A stretch of 64,000 nt of DNA from VAZQ01 sp963721005 (GCA_963721005.1 CAVRHR010000003.1:1736001-1800000); one strand, 5' to 3'. Positions 1 through 9,617 are shown, counted from the first letter of the stretch. Program-made: numbers and translations. The notes: generated by a model from the letters alone, not told the origin.

Positions 1-903
1 GTTCTTCTTCATCCAAGCGTCTATGGCCGCCGCCTGCTGCCTTCTGTCTGCGAGGCCTTTGGTGATGTCATCGGCGAGGGCAGCAATTTCCGGCGTTACG
101 GCCGCCTTGGGAAGTGCGGTAGCCCCGTAGACGAGGCCCATTTCCTCGTAGGACTTGAAGGTCGAAATCAACAGGACAGGATCGCGGTCGATCGGCGAAA
201 CCGCCCTGACTTCTTCCGGCAAGTAGGGCTGCGGCGAAAGGATAATGGTGTGGCGACGGAGACCGTCTGCCTCCTCGACCCGATCGCTCAGGCCGGCCCC
301 GATTGTGCTGACACGCAAATCGAAATCGTTCGGCGCCTCCACAATCACCTGGGCCGACGAATACGGACGACCGCGCGTAAAGACATCAGCGTAGAAAAAA
401 TATCCCGGAAACAAACTCTGCCTGGTTTCCTTTCTCTGCGTCATCACGAGGGTGTCGCCTACCTGGACATCCTGGAAGATGATAGTCCGCTGCTTCTGAT
501 CACGCATATAGACGGCCTGCATCCCCGAGGCGGCGTCCCGGGTAATGATATTGGCAGGTGCTACCGGCACCTTTGTTCCGTCGCTCTTTTCAGTAAAAGC
601 CTCGACGGTCTCGAGGGTTTGCATTCCCTCGACGAAGGTAAATTGCTGCTGGCTGACTGTCGCGATCGCGCTCGGCGTCAAGATCTTCAATCGCTGCGTA
701 AACACGTCGGTCGCCGTGCGATCCGTCCGGACCGTAACGCGACCCTCGTATTGCAGAGCGTAGGGCGTCTGGGCATCGACGGATTGGGCACCCTGGCTTG
801 GTGCGTTCCGCTCCGACTGAGCCATGGCTGGCCTATCCCCGTGGGGACCGGCGAGAATGGCCGTTGCCAATGCTGCAATTAAAACCTCGAAATGGCCTTT
901 CAT
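1..903 (-). CDS. DUF3857 domain protein, 5' part (runs off the window)
   Basis: Reading the minus strand from the ATG at 903 gives 301 open codons with no stop before the window edge. A purine-rich AAAAGGGG lies about 9 bases before the ATG. The start MKGHFEVLIAALATAILAG looks like a signal peptide, followed by an AQSERNAPSQ linker. The rest matches my memory of DUF3857, the beta-rich domain before a transglutaminase-like domain in exported proteins: it carries 'YALQYEGRVTVRTD', 'VFPGYFF'-type and 'YFFYADVFTRGRPY' strings and an aromatic-rich core. The papain-like catalytic part would lie outside the window, so activity cannot be judged. The family name is from recall; the open frame is directly seen. 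Confidence 0.75.
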   Translation of the reverse strand, partial: MKGHFEVLIAALATAILAGPHGDRPAMAQSERNAPSQGAQSVDAQTPYALQYEGRVTVRTDRTATDVFTQRLKILTPSAIATVSQQQFTFVEGMQTLETVEAFTEKSDGTKVPVAPANIITRDAASGMQAVYMRDQKQRTIIFQDVQVGDTLVMTQRKETRQSLFPGYFFYADVFTRGRPYSSAQVIVEAPNDFDLRVSTIGAGLSDRVEEADGLRRHTIILSPQPYLPEEVRAVSPIDRDPVLLISTFKSYEEMGLVYGATALPKAAVTPEIAALADDITKGLADRRQQAAAIDAWMKKN

Positions 904-1148
904 GGCATGGCCCCTTTTGGCATCCGGCGGACGCTCCAGACGTACAAATACGCCTGGAATCAAGCAATCAGCCTCTGCACTACCTCGTGGATGCCTGCTT
1001 CTCGACGTTGGTCTATGCGGACAGCCTATCGCAGCCAAAGTTGTATTGGAACGGGGCGACACCAATGATCGCCCGGGCTACCTCGCCAGCCCAATCCCAC
1101 ATGGCGAATGGTCTTCCGCCCATGTTTGCAGTGCGAGAGTCCGGTCCT

Positions 1149-2828
1149 GGCCCAGGCCGTGTAAAAACGCGGATTGTTGGCAGCCTGCTTGCGTGCCCGC
1201 TGATGCGGGCGAGATTTGACGGATCGGCGCGGCGGAATTTCTGGAATCGAGCCCCGCGAGCCCTGGTGACGTCCTAGGTCATCTGCACGGGCTGATTTAG
1301 GCACGCCAAGGCGCGCCTCAGGCCCGCATGGCGGCCATCAATCCGTCAACGCCCAGAATCTGAATGACCCGCTTCATATTGTAGGCCAACACGTGCAGCG
1401 CCATTTCGCTCGCCACTTTGGCCAACGTTCTCATCTGGAAGTGCGTGGCGCCCATCCACGCCTTGATGGTCCCGAACGGATGCTCCACGGTCTGGCGGCG
1501 CACACGCATCTTGTCCGGGTTGCGGTCGAGCCGGTCCTGCACAGTCTCAAGAACGGCCTCGTGCTCCCACCGCGATATCCGTCGCTCCTTGCCGGGCGTG
1601 CACTGAGCCTTCAGGGCGCACGTCTCACAAGCTGTTGTCCAGTAGCGGCGGAGCATCTTGCCAGCTTCCTCGCTCGTGAACCGATAGGTCAGCCCTCGCC
1701 GGCCGGACAGCGATAGACATCGTCCTCCGCAACGTAGATGAAGTCCTGCTTGCCGAAACGGCCTGCCGCCTTGGCGGTCGAATTTATCGGCTTCGGTAGT
1801 GTGACCGTGATGCTGGCGGTCTCGCAGGCCAGGATGTCCTTGCCGGCGTAATACCCACGATCAGCTACGACATCGAGGGTCTCGGCGCCCATCTCTGTCC
1901 GTGCCTGCTCGGCAATATTCGAGAGCTGGCTGCGATCCGTCCCGACGTTGGTCACCTCGTGGGCAACGATGAGATGATGCGTCGTATCCACGGCGCTTTG
2001 CACATTGTAGCCGACCATCCCGCTGCCTTTGCCGCTGGTCGCCATCGAGCGCGCATCGGGGTCCGTTAGCGAGATTTGCTTGTCCTGGCTCGCGATCATC
2101 CTGGCGTTCAGCGTGTTGAGGCGCTCTATCTCCTCGCGCAGCTTCGCGATCTTCTCCTTGAGCCGCGTGGTCTTGGCCTCCGGCACCGTCGGTCCCTGGC
2201 GATCGGCCGTATCGAGCTGCGACAGATAGCGGGCGATGCTCTCGTCGATCTGTTCCAGACGCCGCTTCATCTTGGCTTCGGTGAAGTTCTTGCCGCGGTT
2301 GTTCACCGCCTTGAACTTGCTGCCGTCGATGGCGACGCTCGCATCACCAAGGAGGTCGAGGCGTCGGCATAGCAGAACGAACGCGCGGCAGACTTTGCCG
2401 ATCGGCTCACCGTAGTCCTTGCGGAAATCCGCAATGGTTTTGAAGTCCGGCATCAGGTGGCCGGTCAACCACACCAACTCGACATTGCGCTGGCACTCCC
2501 GCTCAAGCCGTCGGCTCGACTGGACGCGATTGAAATATCCGTAAATGTAAATCTTCAGCAGCGGTCCCGGATGATACGCCGGCCGCCCCGTTGCGAGGGG
2601 GGCAACGCCGTCGAAGCCGAGCTTGAGCAGATCCAGCCCATCGACGAAGGCATCGATCGCCCGAACCGGATTGTCCTCGCCCACATAGTCATCCAGCACC
2701 GCGGGAAAAAGCGTACTCTGCTGGCGATCCGTACCCTCGACAAAGCGCTTCATCCGATCCCCCGAAAATCGCAAGGAATCATAGACCGCAAATCAATCCA
2801 GACAGAGCGTTTTCACACGACCTGGGCC
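1149..2828 (-). mobile_element. IS1182-family insertion sequence, inactive
   Basis: A transposase gene on the minus strand is bracketed by 22-bp imperfect terminal inverted repeats at 1149-1170 and 2807-2828. They match at 20 of 22 positions and begin GGCCCAGG at the outer end. The element is about 1.68 kb, normal for IS1182-type elements. No clean target-site duplication is visible beside the repeats, so the true outer ends could differ by a few bases. The transposase is frameshifted. Confidence 0.75.
1318..2753 (-). pseudogene. IS1182-family transposase, frameshifted
   Basis: The protein starts MKRFVEGTDRQQ at 2753 behind GGGGGA and is open to a stop at 1689. Reading then continues in another frame from about 1690 to 1318 (LTYRFTSEEAGKMLRR to the end). 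The N-terminal part has the IS1182 hallmarks 'LLKIYIYGYFNR' and 'MPDFKTIADFRKD', followed by a DDE-type core with 'IDGSKFKAVN' and 'VVADRGYY'. The C-terminal part has 'RQTVEHPFGTIKAWMG' with the catalytic Glu region. At the join the codons read GAG GGC TGA, where family members read E-R-L-T. Loss of one base near 1690-1693 explains this. A programmed frameshift is not known for this family, so I call it a broken gene. Confidence 0.85.
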
Positions 2829-3091
2829 CATCTGCGACATTCTACGGAGGCATTGGAACGTCCGCTGATGGGGGCTAAGCCGACGTGAAGGCAACATTCA
2901 GCGATGTCGGAGTTTGACCCGCAGCGGCTGTTCGCCACCGTGAATTGACGCAGTGCGAAAGGTTCATCCGCCCGGAATCGGCTGTCTCCGTCAAAGCGAG
3001 ATTCGCGGAACGCGAACCATGGAACCTTCAGCGAGGTGGCGACCGCCCACAGCTCGGAAGTTGGGCCGATGAATTCAACAGCCGAAACGTA

Positions 3092-4075
3092 TTACTTTGA
3101 TTCATGCGCCTTCTTCCTGTCGAGGCCCGATTTTGCAATCGCGCCCGCACAGGCAATAAATCGCTTTACCACTGTGCTCATCGAGCGATTTCTAAGTGTC
3201 GCGATCTTCACTGGCCAACTTGCGTTCGGAAGGTCGATAGGCAGCATCTTCAGCCCGAAGCGATCCGCATGGAGGTCGAGAACAGATCGGGGAAAAGTCG
3301 TAACAAATCGCCCAGTCGCCACCATACTGGCACGGAGGTGGACGGAAATGGTTTTCATGCAGATCTTGGGCATCTCGATGCCCCGCCTTCGAAACGCGCT
3401 AATGATAATCTGATAATTCAATCGGTCTCCGCTGGTTAGAATCCATTGTTCGTCGCGTAGATCATAAATATCGATTTTGCGGCGCCGCGCCCACCGGCTC
3501 TGGCAACCAGCTGCAATAACAAGTTCGTCGTCATAAAGCGTCTCGACATTGAAATCGCTGACGAGCTGCTCATCCTCAAGGGGCCAGCCCCCGCGCGCCA
3601 AGACCACGTCAAGATTCCGATCCCTAAGTTTTTGTGCAAACGAAAGCGTATTCACGGTATCGACGTCGAGCACGACGCGAGGATATTGCTGCGTAAATGT
3701 TTCGCAGATCGGCTGCAGGATTGCCGCTGAAATGGATTCCGGACAACCAATCCTTACTTCGCCGACTGTCGGGTCGGATAGAAATTCGATATCCCTTATG
3801 CCCTGCTTCAATTCATCAAATGCCGCCAGAACGTGTCGTTCAAGCGAGGAACCTTCAGCGGTCGCCTCTACTCCACGCGGCGTCCTATCGAACAGCCGGA
3901 CTCCCACCGCGTGCTCAAGATCGGCGATTACTTCGGACACGGCCGGCTGTGAGACGCCGAGTTCCAGCGCCGCCTTGCCCATGCTTCCCAACCGAACAAC
4001 CGTCGAGAAAACATGGAGGTCCCGCAGGCGGAGCCGTTTGCCGATCTGCTTCTCCCAGTCAATTCGCTGAGGCAT
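3092..4075 (-). CDS. LysR-family transcriptional regulator
   Basis: 327 residues, the usual LysR length. The N-terminal winged helix-turn-helix spans about residues 16-75 (LRLRDLHVFSTVVRLGSM, then GVSQPAVSEVIADLEHAVGVRLFDR). The rest is the two-lobed periplasmic-binding-protein-type effector domain. It is divergent from the solute-binding gene at 4188 with 112 bases between starts, the classic arrangement for a LysR protein that controls its neighbour and itself. It is clearly related to the regulator at 28654-29656: both begin R/K-IDWE-QIG-RL-LRDLHVFSTVV and sit in the same position relative to a TctC gene. The effector is unknown; a carboxylate would be the guess. Confidence 0.92.
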   Translation of the reverse strand: MPQRIDWEKQIGKRLRLRDLHVFSTVVRLGSMGKAALELGVSQPAVSEVIADLEHAVGVRLFDRTPRGVEATAEGSSLERHVLAAFDELKQGIRDIEFLSDPTVGEVRIGCPESISAAILQPICETFTQQYPRVVLDVDTVNTLSFAQKLRDRNLDVVLARGGWPLEDEQLVSDFNVETLYDDELVIAAGCQSRWARRRKIDIYDLRDEQWILTSGDRLNYQIIISAFRRRGIEMPKICMKTISVHLRASMVATGRFVTTFPRSVLDLHADRFGLKMLPIDLPNASWPVKIATLRNRSMSTVVKRFIACAGAIAKSGLDRKKAHESK

Positions 4076-4187
4076 ATACCGTCTCTTATGCCACGATAAT
4101 TGATTAGGGAGTTCTCCTTATGTCATGAGCAAGGTAGTTGCAACAGGCAGGGCAAGCCTTGATCCTGGCCCTACCAAGGAGGAGATC
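4076..4187. promoter_or_regulatory. Divergent LysR / TctC control region
   Basis: The space between the two starts holds CTTATGCCACGAT at 4085-4097 and a related CTTATGTCATGAG at 4117-4129, with an interrupted dyad GGGAG-TT-CTCC between them (about 4107-4118). The equivalent region at 29657-29778 contains CTTATAGCACGAT and a similar AGGGAAGTCCTTT. Conservation between two paralogous divergons suggests operator sites of the LysR proteins. This is inference from two copies only. Confidence 0.4.
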
Positions 4188-5171
4188 ATGCTGTTTCGCT
4201 TGGCAATTGCGACAATCCTGGCGACTGGTGCCGTATCCACGGCGGTCCATTGGGCCAAGGCAGAAGGCTTTCCCTCGCGCACGATTACGCTTGTTGTGCC
4301 GTTTCCGGCGGGCGGCCCAACGGACACCATTGGCCGTATCGTTGCCGAGGGACTGCAATCAGCGCTGGGGCAGCCGGTGATCGTTGAGAATGTTCCGGGT
4401 GCGACGGGTAGCATCGGCACGGGCAGGGTTGCGCGTTCGGAAGTCGATGGTCACACGCTGATCTTGGGCACGATCGCGACGCACGTATTCAACGGGGCTG
4501 CCTATGAACTTAAATACGACGTTGTGAAGGATTTTGAGCCGATTTCACTGGTCGCTTTCGATCCCCAGATCATCGCGGTCAAGAAAGCACTGCCCGTCGC
4601 GGACCTGCCGCAACTCATCAAGTGGTTGAAGGAAAATCCGGACAAAGCGGTGGCCGGCACCGCAGGGGTCGGTAGTACATCGCATGTGAGCGCAGTAAAC
4701 TTTCAGGCGATAACCGGCACACAGTTCACGTTCGTCCCCTATCGAGGTCTCGGCCCCGCGATGTTGGACCTTGTGGGAGGCCATATCGATATCCTGTTTG
4801 ATCTGGCCGCGAACTCCGTGCCGCAGGTTCGCCAAGGTACGATCAAAGCACTCGCCGTGACATCGGTCAGCCGCCTCCCTTCGGCCCCCGAAGTTCCTAC
4901 GGTCGACGAAGCCGGCCTGCGCGGATTCTACTTCCTCAACTGGCATGCGATCTGGGCGCCGCGCGGTGTTTCCGCCGACGTGGCCGCCAAACTGAATGCT
5001 GCCGTCAAAACGGTATTGGCTGATCAGCGATCCTTCAAGCGACTTGCCGACATTGGGCAGCAGGTACCGACCCTTGGGCAACGGACGCCGCAGGCCCTTG
5101 CCAACTATCAGAAGGAAGAGATCGCGCGGTGGTGGCCGGTCATCAAGGCCGCGAACATTAAAGGCGAGTGA
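4188..5171 (+). CDS. TctC/Bug-family periplasmic solute-binding protein
   Basis: I place the start at the ATG at 4188 because AAGGAGG stands 6 bases before it; an in-frame ATG at 4125 has no such site. The product of 327 residues has a signal peptide (MLFRLAIATILATGAVSTAV, cleaved near AKA-EGF). The mature protein begins 'FPSRTITLVVPFPAGGPTDTIGR', the Bug/TctC signature, and ends 'VIKAANIKGE'. Family members bind small carboxylates or similar ligands for tripartite tricarboxylate transporters, but no tctA or tctB lies nearby, so this is one of the many orphan copies typical of Bradyrhizobium-like and Bordetella-like genomes. It probably acts with the divergent LysR gene. Confidence 0.93.
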   Translation: MLFRLAIATILATGAVSTAVHWAKAEGFPSRTITLVVPFPAGGPTDTIGRIVAEGLQSALGQPVIVENVPGATGSIGTGRVARSEVDGHTLILGTIATHVFNGAAYELKYDVVKDFEPISLVAFDPQIIAVKKALPVADLPQLIKWLKENPDKAVAGTAGVGSTSHVSAVNFQAITGTQFTFVPYRGLGPAMLDLVGGHIDILFDLAANSVPQVRQGTIKALAVTSVSRLPSAPEVPTVDEAGLRGFYFLNWHAIWAPRGVSADVAAKLNAAVKTVLADQRSFKRLADIGQQVPTLGQRTPQALANYQKEEIARWWPVIKAANIKGE

Positions 5172-5259
5172 ACCGACCGTTCGGTGGTCATCCAACGTGA
5201 CAACCATCGAGCGGCTGTCGGGCAGCCGCTCGAACCTTTCAGACATACAGGAAAAGCCG

Positions 5260-5608
5260 ATGCGCATTCACAACCTGTACGCAGATGAGGACGGCGAAAC
5301 ACACTTCCGCGACATAGAAATCGAGCTCACTGAAACAGGCCCCGACGGGACGACGTCAAAAGTCTTTCCCGCGACCGGCATCATATTTCGCACGACGCCC
5401 GGGGATTGGTACTTCGGCTGGCATCGAACAACGCGAAGACAGTATGTCGTCAATTTGGATGCCCCGCACCAGGTCACAGCAAGCGACGGTGAGTCAGAAA
5501 ATCATAGGCCGCGGCGAGATTTATCTGGTCGAGGATTTGCACGGCAAAGGTCACCTGTCTCAAGGACTTGGGCAATTCCGACATTCACTGATAATACCGA
5601 TTGACTAA
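5260..5608 (+). pseudogene. Small cupin-like protein, frameshifted
   Basis: The start MRIHNLYADEDGETHFRDIE at 5260 and 'ATGIIFRTTPGDWYFGWH' are typical of a small one-domain cupin family of about 115 residues. After DGESE the reading frame is lost at a run of four A bases (5498-5501). Removing one A restores 'IIGRGEIYLVEDLHGKGH' and 'RHSLIIPID' ending at TAA 5606-5608, the expected family C-terminus. It lies 88 bases after the TctC gene on the same strand, so it may once have been co-transcribed. Because the break is in a homopolymer, a sequencing error is as likely as a real mutation. Confidence 0.75.
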
Positions 5609-5650
5609 GTATCGCACCCACAGCGTCGGCGTTTTGGCCGCGGCACTATT

Positions 5651-5679
5651 CGTCGGGGTACCTTAAGCCAACCCCGACG
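5651..5679 (+). terminator. Hairpin after the TctC / cupin unit
   Basis: The nine-base arms CGTCGGGGT and ACCCCGACG are separated by 11 bases. No T-run follows, so it may be a weak terminator or only an RNA-stabilising hairpin. It ends the 3' flank of the preceding rightward unit. Confidence 0.4.
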
Positions 5680-5755
5680 GGACGGTAGCTATTTTCTGAA
5701 TTGCCCGGCAAGGCAAAATCGGACGTTATGGTCAAAATGCTTTATTGTTTGCAGC

Positions 5756-5885
5756 GATGCATGAGTCCGGAAATGGCCCAACCCGGAAACGGTCGGGGAC
5801 CGCCGACAGAGTCCGCTCATCGGGGTGAACCGGAAAACATTTGCTCGTTCTGAGCTTTACCGGTTATGACCCAAAGCCGACATTG
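5756..5885. repeat. Dispersed intergenic repeat, family A, copy 1
   Basis: This copy carries the family core 'GTCCGCTCATCGGGGTGAACC', a segment with AACCCGGAAA and the tail GAGCTTTACCGG...TGACCC-AAGCCGACATT. Closely similar copies lie at 25019-25130 and 27398-27515, and shorter ones at 15830-15900 and about 19276-19352. It is non-coding on both strands and is placed only between genes. Confidence 0.7.
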
Positions 5886-5993
5886 AGCGCGGTGTCCCTG
5901 TCGGCTCTACGAACGGCTCGCTTTCTTGATCTAAATCAACAACCGCGACGTTGTTCGGGTTTACCCTCAGGATGCTTTCATGTGTCGCACCGC

Positions 5994-6449
5994 TTAGCCG
6001 TAAGTGACGCCCGGGTTGCTTTGTCCAACTTCTATAATGTAACCGTCAGGATCGCGAATGTAGCAGCGCGTCTCGCCGTATTTGGGCTTCGGCTCCGTGA
6101 TGAACTCGGCTCCTCGGCTTCGCCAGAGTTTGTAGCACGCCTGAATATCGGCAACGCGGATATTCAAGAAGCTGCTGACTGCATCGGGATCGGGAGGGAC
6201 GCGGAGGATGACCGTCGGTTTATCGGGTGTCGGGGCGCCCCCAACGTTTACAATGAGCCACGTGTTCGCGATCTGGAGGTATCCCGGCGCGCCCTTGCTA
6301 TCGCCTCTGCTCAGAATGCGACTATCGAAGACCGTTTCGTAAAATCGAAGCGATCGCTCGATGTCGGCGACGGTGATAAAGTGTGCGACGGTAAATCCAT
6401 CCTTCGGCGGCATCTGATAGGTTTTCTGCCCGGCTTGTACTTCGCTCAT
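5994..6449 (-). CDS. VOC-superfamily (glyoxalase-like) protein
   Basis: 151 residues, one VOC module pair. 'FTVAHFITVADIERSLRFYETVF' is the first beta-alpha-beta unit and 'ETRCYIRDPDGYIIEVGQS' the characteristic end with the metal-ligand Glu. AGGAG lies 8 bases before the ATG at 6449. Members include glyoxalases, dioxygenases and resistance proteins, so the substrate cannot be told. It is the last gene of a leftward run of detoxification-type genes (10.7 to 6.0 kb). Confidence 0.88.
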   Translation of the reverse strand: MSEVQAGQKTYQMPPKDGFTVAHFITVADIERSLRFYETVFDSRILSRGDSKGAPGYLQIANTWLIVNVGGAPTPDKPTVILRVPPDPDAVSSFLNIRVADIQACYKLWRSRGAEFITEPKPKYGETRCYIRDPDGYIIEVGQSNPGVTYG

Positions 6450-6512
6450 GGACGGCTCCTATTTGGACTCGGAGGATATGAAGTTAAGAGGCGTGTGGTA
6501 CACATCGATCGG

Positions 6513-7517
6513 TCAGACGGAATGTTTGGCCAAGAACGCAAGAATGAGACTCTCGATCTCGTCGTTCTTCTCGTCCAGGACAAAATGTCCGGCGTCGAGC
6601 AAGTGGATTTCGGCGTCCGGCAGATCGCGCTTGAACGCCTCCGCACCGGGAGCGATGAATGAGGGATCGTTCCGCCCCCAGACTACTAATGTCGGCGGCT
6701 TGTGCTCGCGCAACCATGCTTGCCACGCCGGATAGGACGCAACATTCGTCCGGTAGTCATACAGCAGATCGGCCTGGATCTCGCGTTGGCCGAGTCTCGA
6801 CAAGTGGGCGTACTCGTCAGTCCAGGTGTCTGGGTTATAACGTTCGGGATGCGAGGTGCCGAGGGTGTGACGCTGTTCGGTGGCCGCGAGCGACACGAAC
6901 GCATCGAACACTTCAGGATGCGCTTTCGGATCGGCCCAATATTGCGCAACGCCAGCCCACTTGGCGCCCAAGCCTTCCTTATACGCATTGGCATTCTGGA
7001 TGATAAGTGCCTGCAGCCGCTCCGGATGCGCCGAGATGATGCGAAAGCCGACCGGGCCGCCATAGTCATGAAGGAAGAAGGTGTATTTGTTGATCTTGAG
7101 TTGCCCGAAAAGGTCATTGATCGTCTTGGCCAAATTGTCAAAGGTGTACGCATACGACGATGGTGGCGGGGTGTCACTCTGACCGAATCCTGGAAAATCC
7201 GGTGCTATCACATGATAGCGTGTTGCGAGCAAGGGGATGAGCGTATCGAACTCGCGCGAGGAAGAAGGGAACCCGTGCAGGAGTACGATCGTTGACGCTT
7301 CCTTCGGACCAGCTTCGCGATAGAACACTCCGACGGCACCAACCATCATGCGGTGATAGGTTGTCGTCGTGGACGTCAACTCCAGCGAAGTGGGCTCCTC
7401 AGGACGACCAACGACTAACGCCGGCGCAGCTGTCAAAGAAGCTCCTCTTGCCATAATTTCGTTCCGTTGTCGGCCGAGCGCTCGGTCATTCCACTTGATG
7501 GATCCTTCTGTCGCCAT
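6513..7517 (-). CDS. Alpha/beta hydrolase, Asp-nucleophile type (epoxide hydrolase / dehalogenase-like)
   Basis: The core begins 'YHRMMVGAVGVFYREAGP'. Visible catalytic features are the oxyanion motif HGFPSS, nucleophile Asp in HDYGGPVGF, acid Asp in VVWGRNDPSF and base His in DAGHFVLDE. An Asp nucleophile in H-D-x-G is that of epoxide hydrolases and haloalkane dehalogenases rather than esterases. The open frame reaches 7517, but the first about 56 residues are not conserved-looking and no good ribosome site precedes that ATG. Internal starts at 7454 or near 7349 are possible. It overlaps no neighbour and is followed by the VOC gene. Confidence 0.85.
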   Translation of the reverse strand: MATEGSIKWNDRALGRQRNEIMARGASLTAAPALVVGRPEEPTSLELTSTTTTYHRMMVGAVGVFYREAGPKEASTIVLLHGFPSSSREFDTLIPLLATRYHVIAPDFPGFGQSDTPPPSSYAYTFDNLAKTINDLFGQLKINKYTFFLHDYGGPVGFRIISAHPERLQALIIQNANAYKEGLGAKWAGVAQYWADPKAHPEVFDAFVSLAATEQRHTLGTSHPERYNPDTWTDEYAHLSRLGQREIQADLLYDYRTNVASYPAWQAWLREHKPPTLVVWGRNDPSFIAPGAEAFKRDLPDAEIHLLDAGHFVLDEKNDEIESLILAFLAKHSV

Positions 7518-7592
7518 CGAATCGATCGCTCGCGAAATCGCTCAAGGAGGCACCAGCGTCAGAACAGGAGCTTAAGCGCACCGATGAAGACA

Positions 7593-8441
7593 TCAGTCGT
7601 AAAATGCGGGGATCATTTTCAGAGCGTCAGATTCGGCCTTGTCGTGATTGATAAACAACTTCGCTTTGTACGTTTCGATCATCCGCCTGATCCTTTCCAT
7701 GGAAGCGATTGAGGCGGTCTTATCCGTGTTCAAGGACGGCACCGTGTCCTTGTCAAAACTCTCTTCCAGATGAACCACGTCACCGGACAGAATGATGAAG
7801 CCCGATTTCTTCAGGTGCACCATCAATGATTGACTGCCGGGAGTATGTCCCGGTGTGGAAACCAAGATAACACTGCCATCGCCAAATACATCGGCATCAC
7901 CATCGAGCAGTCTAAGATGTTTTGGAGTGCCCATAAGCTTGCGTGCGAGAGCTTTCAGTTGATTGACGTTGTCGTTCGCGCCATCGGGAGAGCTGATCCA
8001 TTCATACTCGGTCCGCTGTATCAGAACCATTGAATCCAGGAACAAGCGGACATTGCCAATGTGGTCGCCGTGAGTGTGGGACACCGCGACATAAGTAATG
8101 TCGGTTGTCTTAAGTCCGATCATGGCGAGTTGATCAGTCAGCGTCTTGTCCAGGTGGTAGACGATCAATTTGGGCAGGGTCGACCAGCCTTTGGGATCGT
8201 TCAACGCGGATTGGGGAACACCCGTATCCCAAAGTAGCCACTGGTTTCCCCGCTGTATCAGCCAGCAAGTCGACGAGAATTGGATGCTCCGCCCGACATT
8301 TTCGCCGGGGGTCCAGACCGACTCGTCGTTCGCAAGGGACTGACCGCCATCCAACCGATAAAGCTTATCGGCGAAGCCGGCTCCGGTCGGGTTCGGCAGC
8401 CTCGAGGCAGCGGTTGCAGTCAGCGTGCCATCTAGCGACAT
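7593..8441 (-). CDS. Metallo-beta-lactamase-fold hydrolase, AHL-lactonase-like
   Basis: 282 residues with the MBL zinc motif HTHGDHIG, a second histidine in TPGHTPGSQSL, Asp in LSGDVVHLEE and a late His in FINHDKAES. The long N-terminal strand-rich part with 'TCWLIQRGNQWLLWDTG' and the overall length resemble the N-acyl-homoserine-lactonase subgroup, whose members cleave quorum-sensing lactones or other lactones. GGAGG lies 8 bases before the ATG at 8441. There is no signal peptide, so it should be cytoplasmic. It lies between the DJ-1-like and Asp-hydrolase genes on the same strand. Confidence 0.88.
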   Translation of the reverse strand: MSLDGTLTATAASRLPNPTGAGFADKLYRLDGGQSLANDESVWTPGENVGRSIQFSSTCWLIQRGNQWLLWDTGVPQSALNDPKGWSTLPKLIVYHLDKTLTDQLAMIGLKTTDITYVAVSHTHGDHIGNVRLFLDSMVLIQRTEYEWISSPDGANDNVNQLKALARKLMGTPKHLRLLDGDADVFGDGSVILVSTPGHTPGSQSLMVHLKKSGFIILSGDVVHLEESFDKDTVPSLNTDKTASIASMERIRRMIETYKAKLFINHDKAESDALKMIPAFYD

Positions 8442-8562
8442 GTCCGAGCCTCCGGTCAGAAACCTCGATCAGTGCCGGGCTTTGGACTGCCCTGGCGGCC
8501 TCTTCGATGACAGCCGCTGCCGCATCGGTAAAAACTCGGCAGTCGTTCAACGGATCGTCGAT

Positions 8563-9276
8563 CTACGACGCTCGAGTGGTGGCAGCCGGTGTGGCCTTTT
8601 GCTTCACCGCCGCCATCAGCGTCTTCGCGGCAGGGCCGGAGGAAGCTGGATTCTGTCCCGTGATCAGCAAGCCGTCGCTGACCACGTGAACCCCCCAGTC
8701 CTTTACCTTCGAGAAGACGGCGCCCAATTTCAACATTTCATCTTCGACGAGGAAGGGCACAACTTTAGAGAGACCCATCTCTTCCTCCTCGCCGTCGGTG
8801 AAGCCGGTAACTTCCTTGCCTTGAACCAGAAACTTGCCGTCCGGCGTCTTGACGTGATGCAGGGCCCCTGTGGAATGGCACACGATACCGATTGGCTTGC
8901 CGGCAGCAATGAAGGACTCGATGAGTTTGATGGAATTCTCGTCTTCGGCGAGATCCCACATCGGGCCATGGCCGCCCGGGTAAAAGACGGTGTCGAAGTC
9001 CTCTTGCTTGACGCTGTCGAGACGAACGGTCTTGTCGAGCTGAGCTTCGGCAGCTGCGTCCTTCTCGAACCGGATGGTGAGAGGGGTACGGGACCCGGGT
9101 TCGTCGCTCTTGGGATCGAGCGGCGGACGGCCGCCTCTCGGGGAAGCGAGCGTGATCTCGACGCCGGCGTCCTTGAACACGTAGTAGGGGGCTGCGAGCT
9201 CTTCGAGCCAGAATCCTGTCTTTCGTCCAGTGTTACCCAGCCGGTCGTGGGATGTGATCACCATCAACACTTTCAT
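8563..9276 (-). CDS. DJ-1/PfpI-superfamily protein (Hsp31-like)
   Basis: 237 residues, class I glutamine-amidotransferase-like fold. The nucleophile elbow reads 'GIVCHSTGALHHV' with Cys and following His, and a glutamate is in TGFWLEE near residue 25, as in Hsp31/YDR533C-type proteins (glyoxalase III, chaperone or deglycase roles reported for the family). A good AAAGGAGA site precedes the ATG at 9276. It is the first of three closely spaced leftward genes and fits an aldehyde or oxidative stress role; this is inferred from neighbours. Confidence 0.9.
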   Translation of the reverse strand: MKVLMVITSHDRLGNTGRKTGFWLEELAAPYYVFKDAGVEITLASPRGGRPPLDPKSDEPGSRTPLTIRFEKDAAAEAQLDKTVRLDSVKQEDFDTVFYPGGHGPMWDLAEDENSIKLIESFIAAGKPIGIVCHSTGALHHVKTPDGKFLVQGKEVTGFTDGEEEEMGLSKVVPFLVEDEMLKLGAVFSKVKDWGVHVVSDGLLITGQNPASSGPAAKTLMAAVKQKATPAATTRAS

Positions 9277-9617
9277 GACTTTCTCCTTTGTTGCGGCCGT
9301 TCTCTAGGCTAAAAATACGGCGAGGACGGCGGCTAGATTGACGGCGATCGCGCGGCCTTGCGGTCACGTGGTCTCCCCCACCCCAAGCAATAAACCAGAT
9401 TTTAGAGTTGCCTACCGACGGCACCGGGCTGCCCAATTAATCACTAACGGCAAGTTCAGTGCGTCGCCGTTTTCTTTGGCATCCAAGTGAAACAAGCCGC
9501 TTGACCATTGAGGACGAGGTTAGGCTTCATCGGGACGGCTGTCGATGAAATCGTCGATCACATGTCCGGCACCGGCAACGTATGCGAAATGACGGTGCAG
9601 CATCGGTTCAACAGCGG
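9277..9617. other. Intergenic, no gene seen
   Basis: 341 bases between the DJ-1-like gene and the first DoxX gene. The open frames on both strands are short and have neither ribosome sites nor recognisable residues. The promoter for the leftward 9276-5994 genes should lie near 9280-9400. Confidence 0.5.

Noticed and set aside
250..882. Open frame of 210 codons on the plus strand at the left end
   Set aside because: It is a shadow of the DUF3857 gene on the minus strand, which has a signal peptide, a ribosome site and family residues.
1689..1691. Programmed frameshift in the IS1182 transposase
   Set aside because: No slippery run is present at the break and the family is not known to use one; a one-base deletion is simpler.
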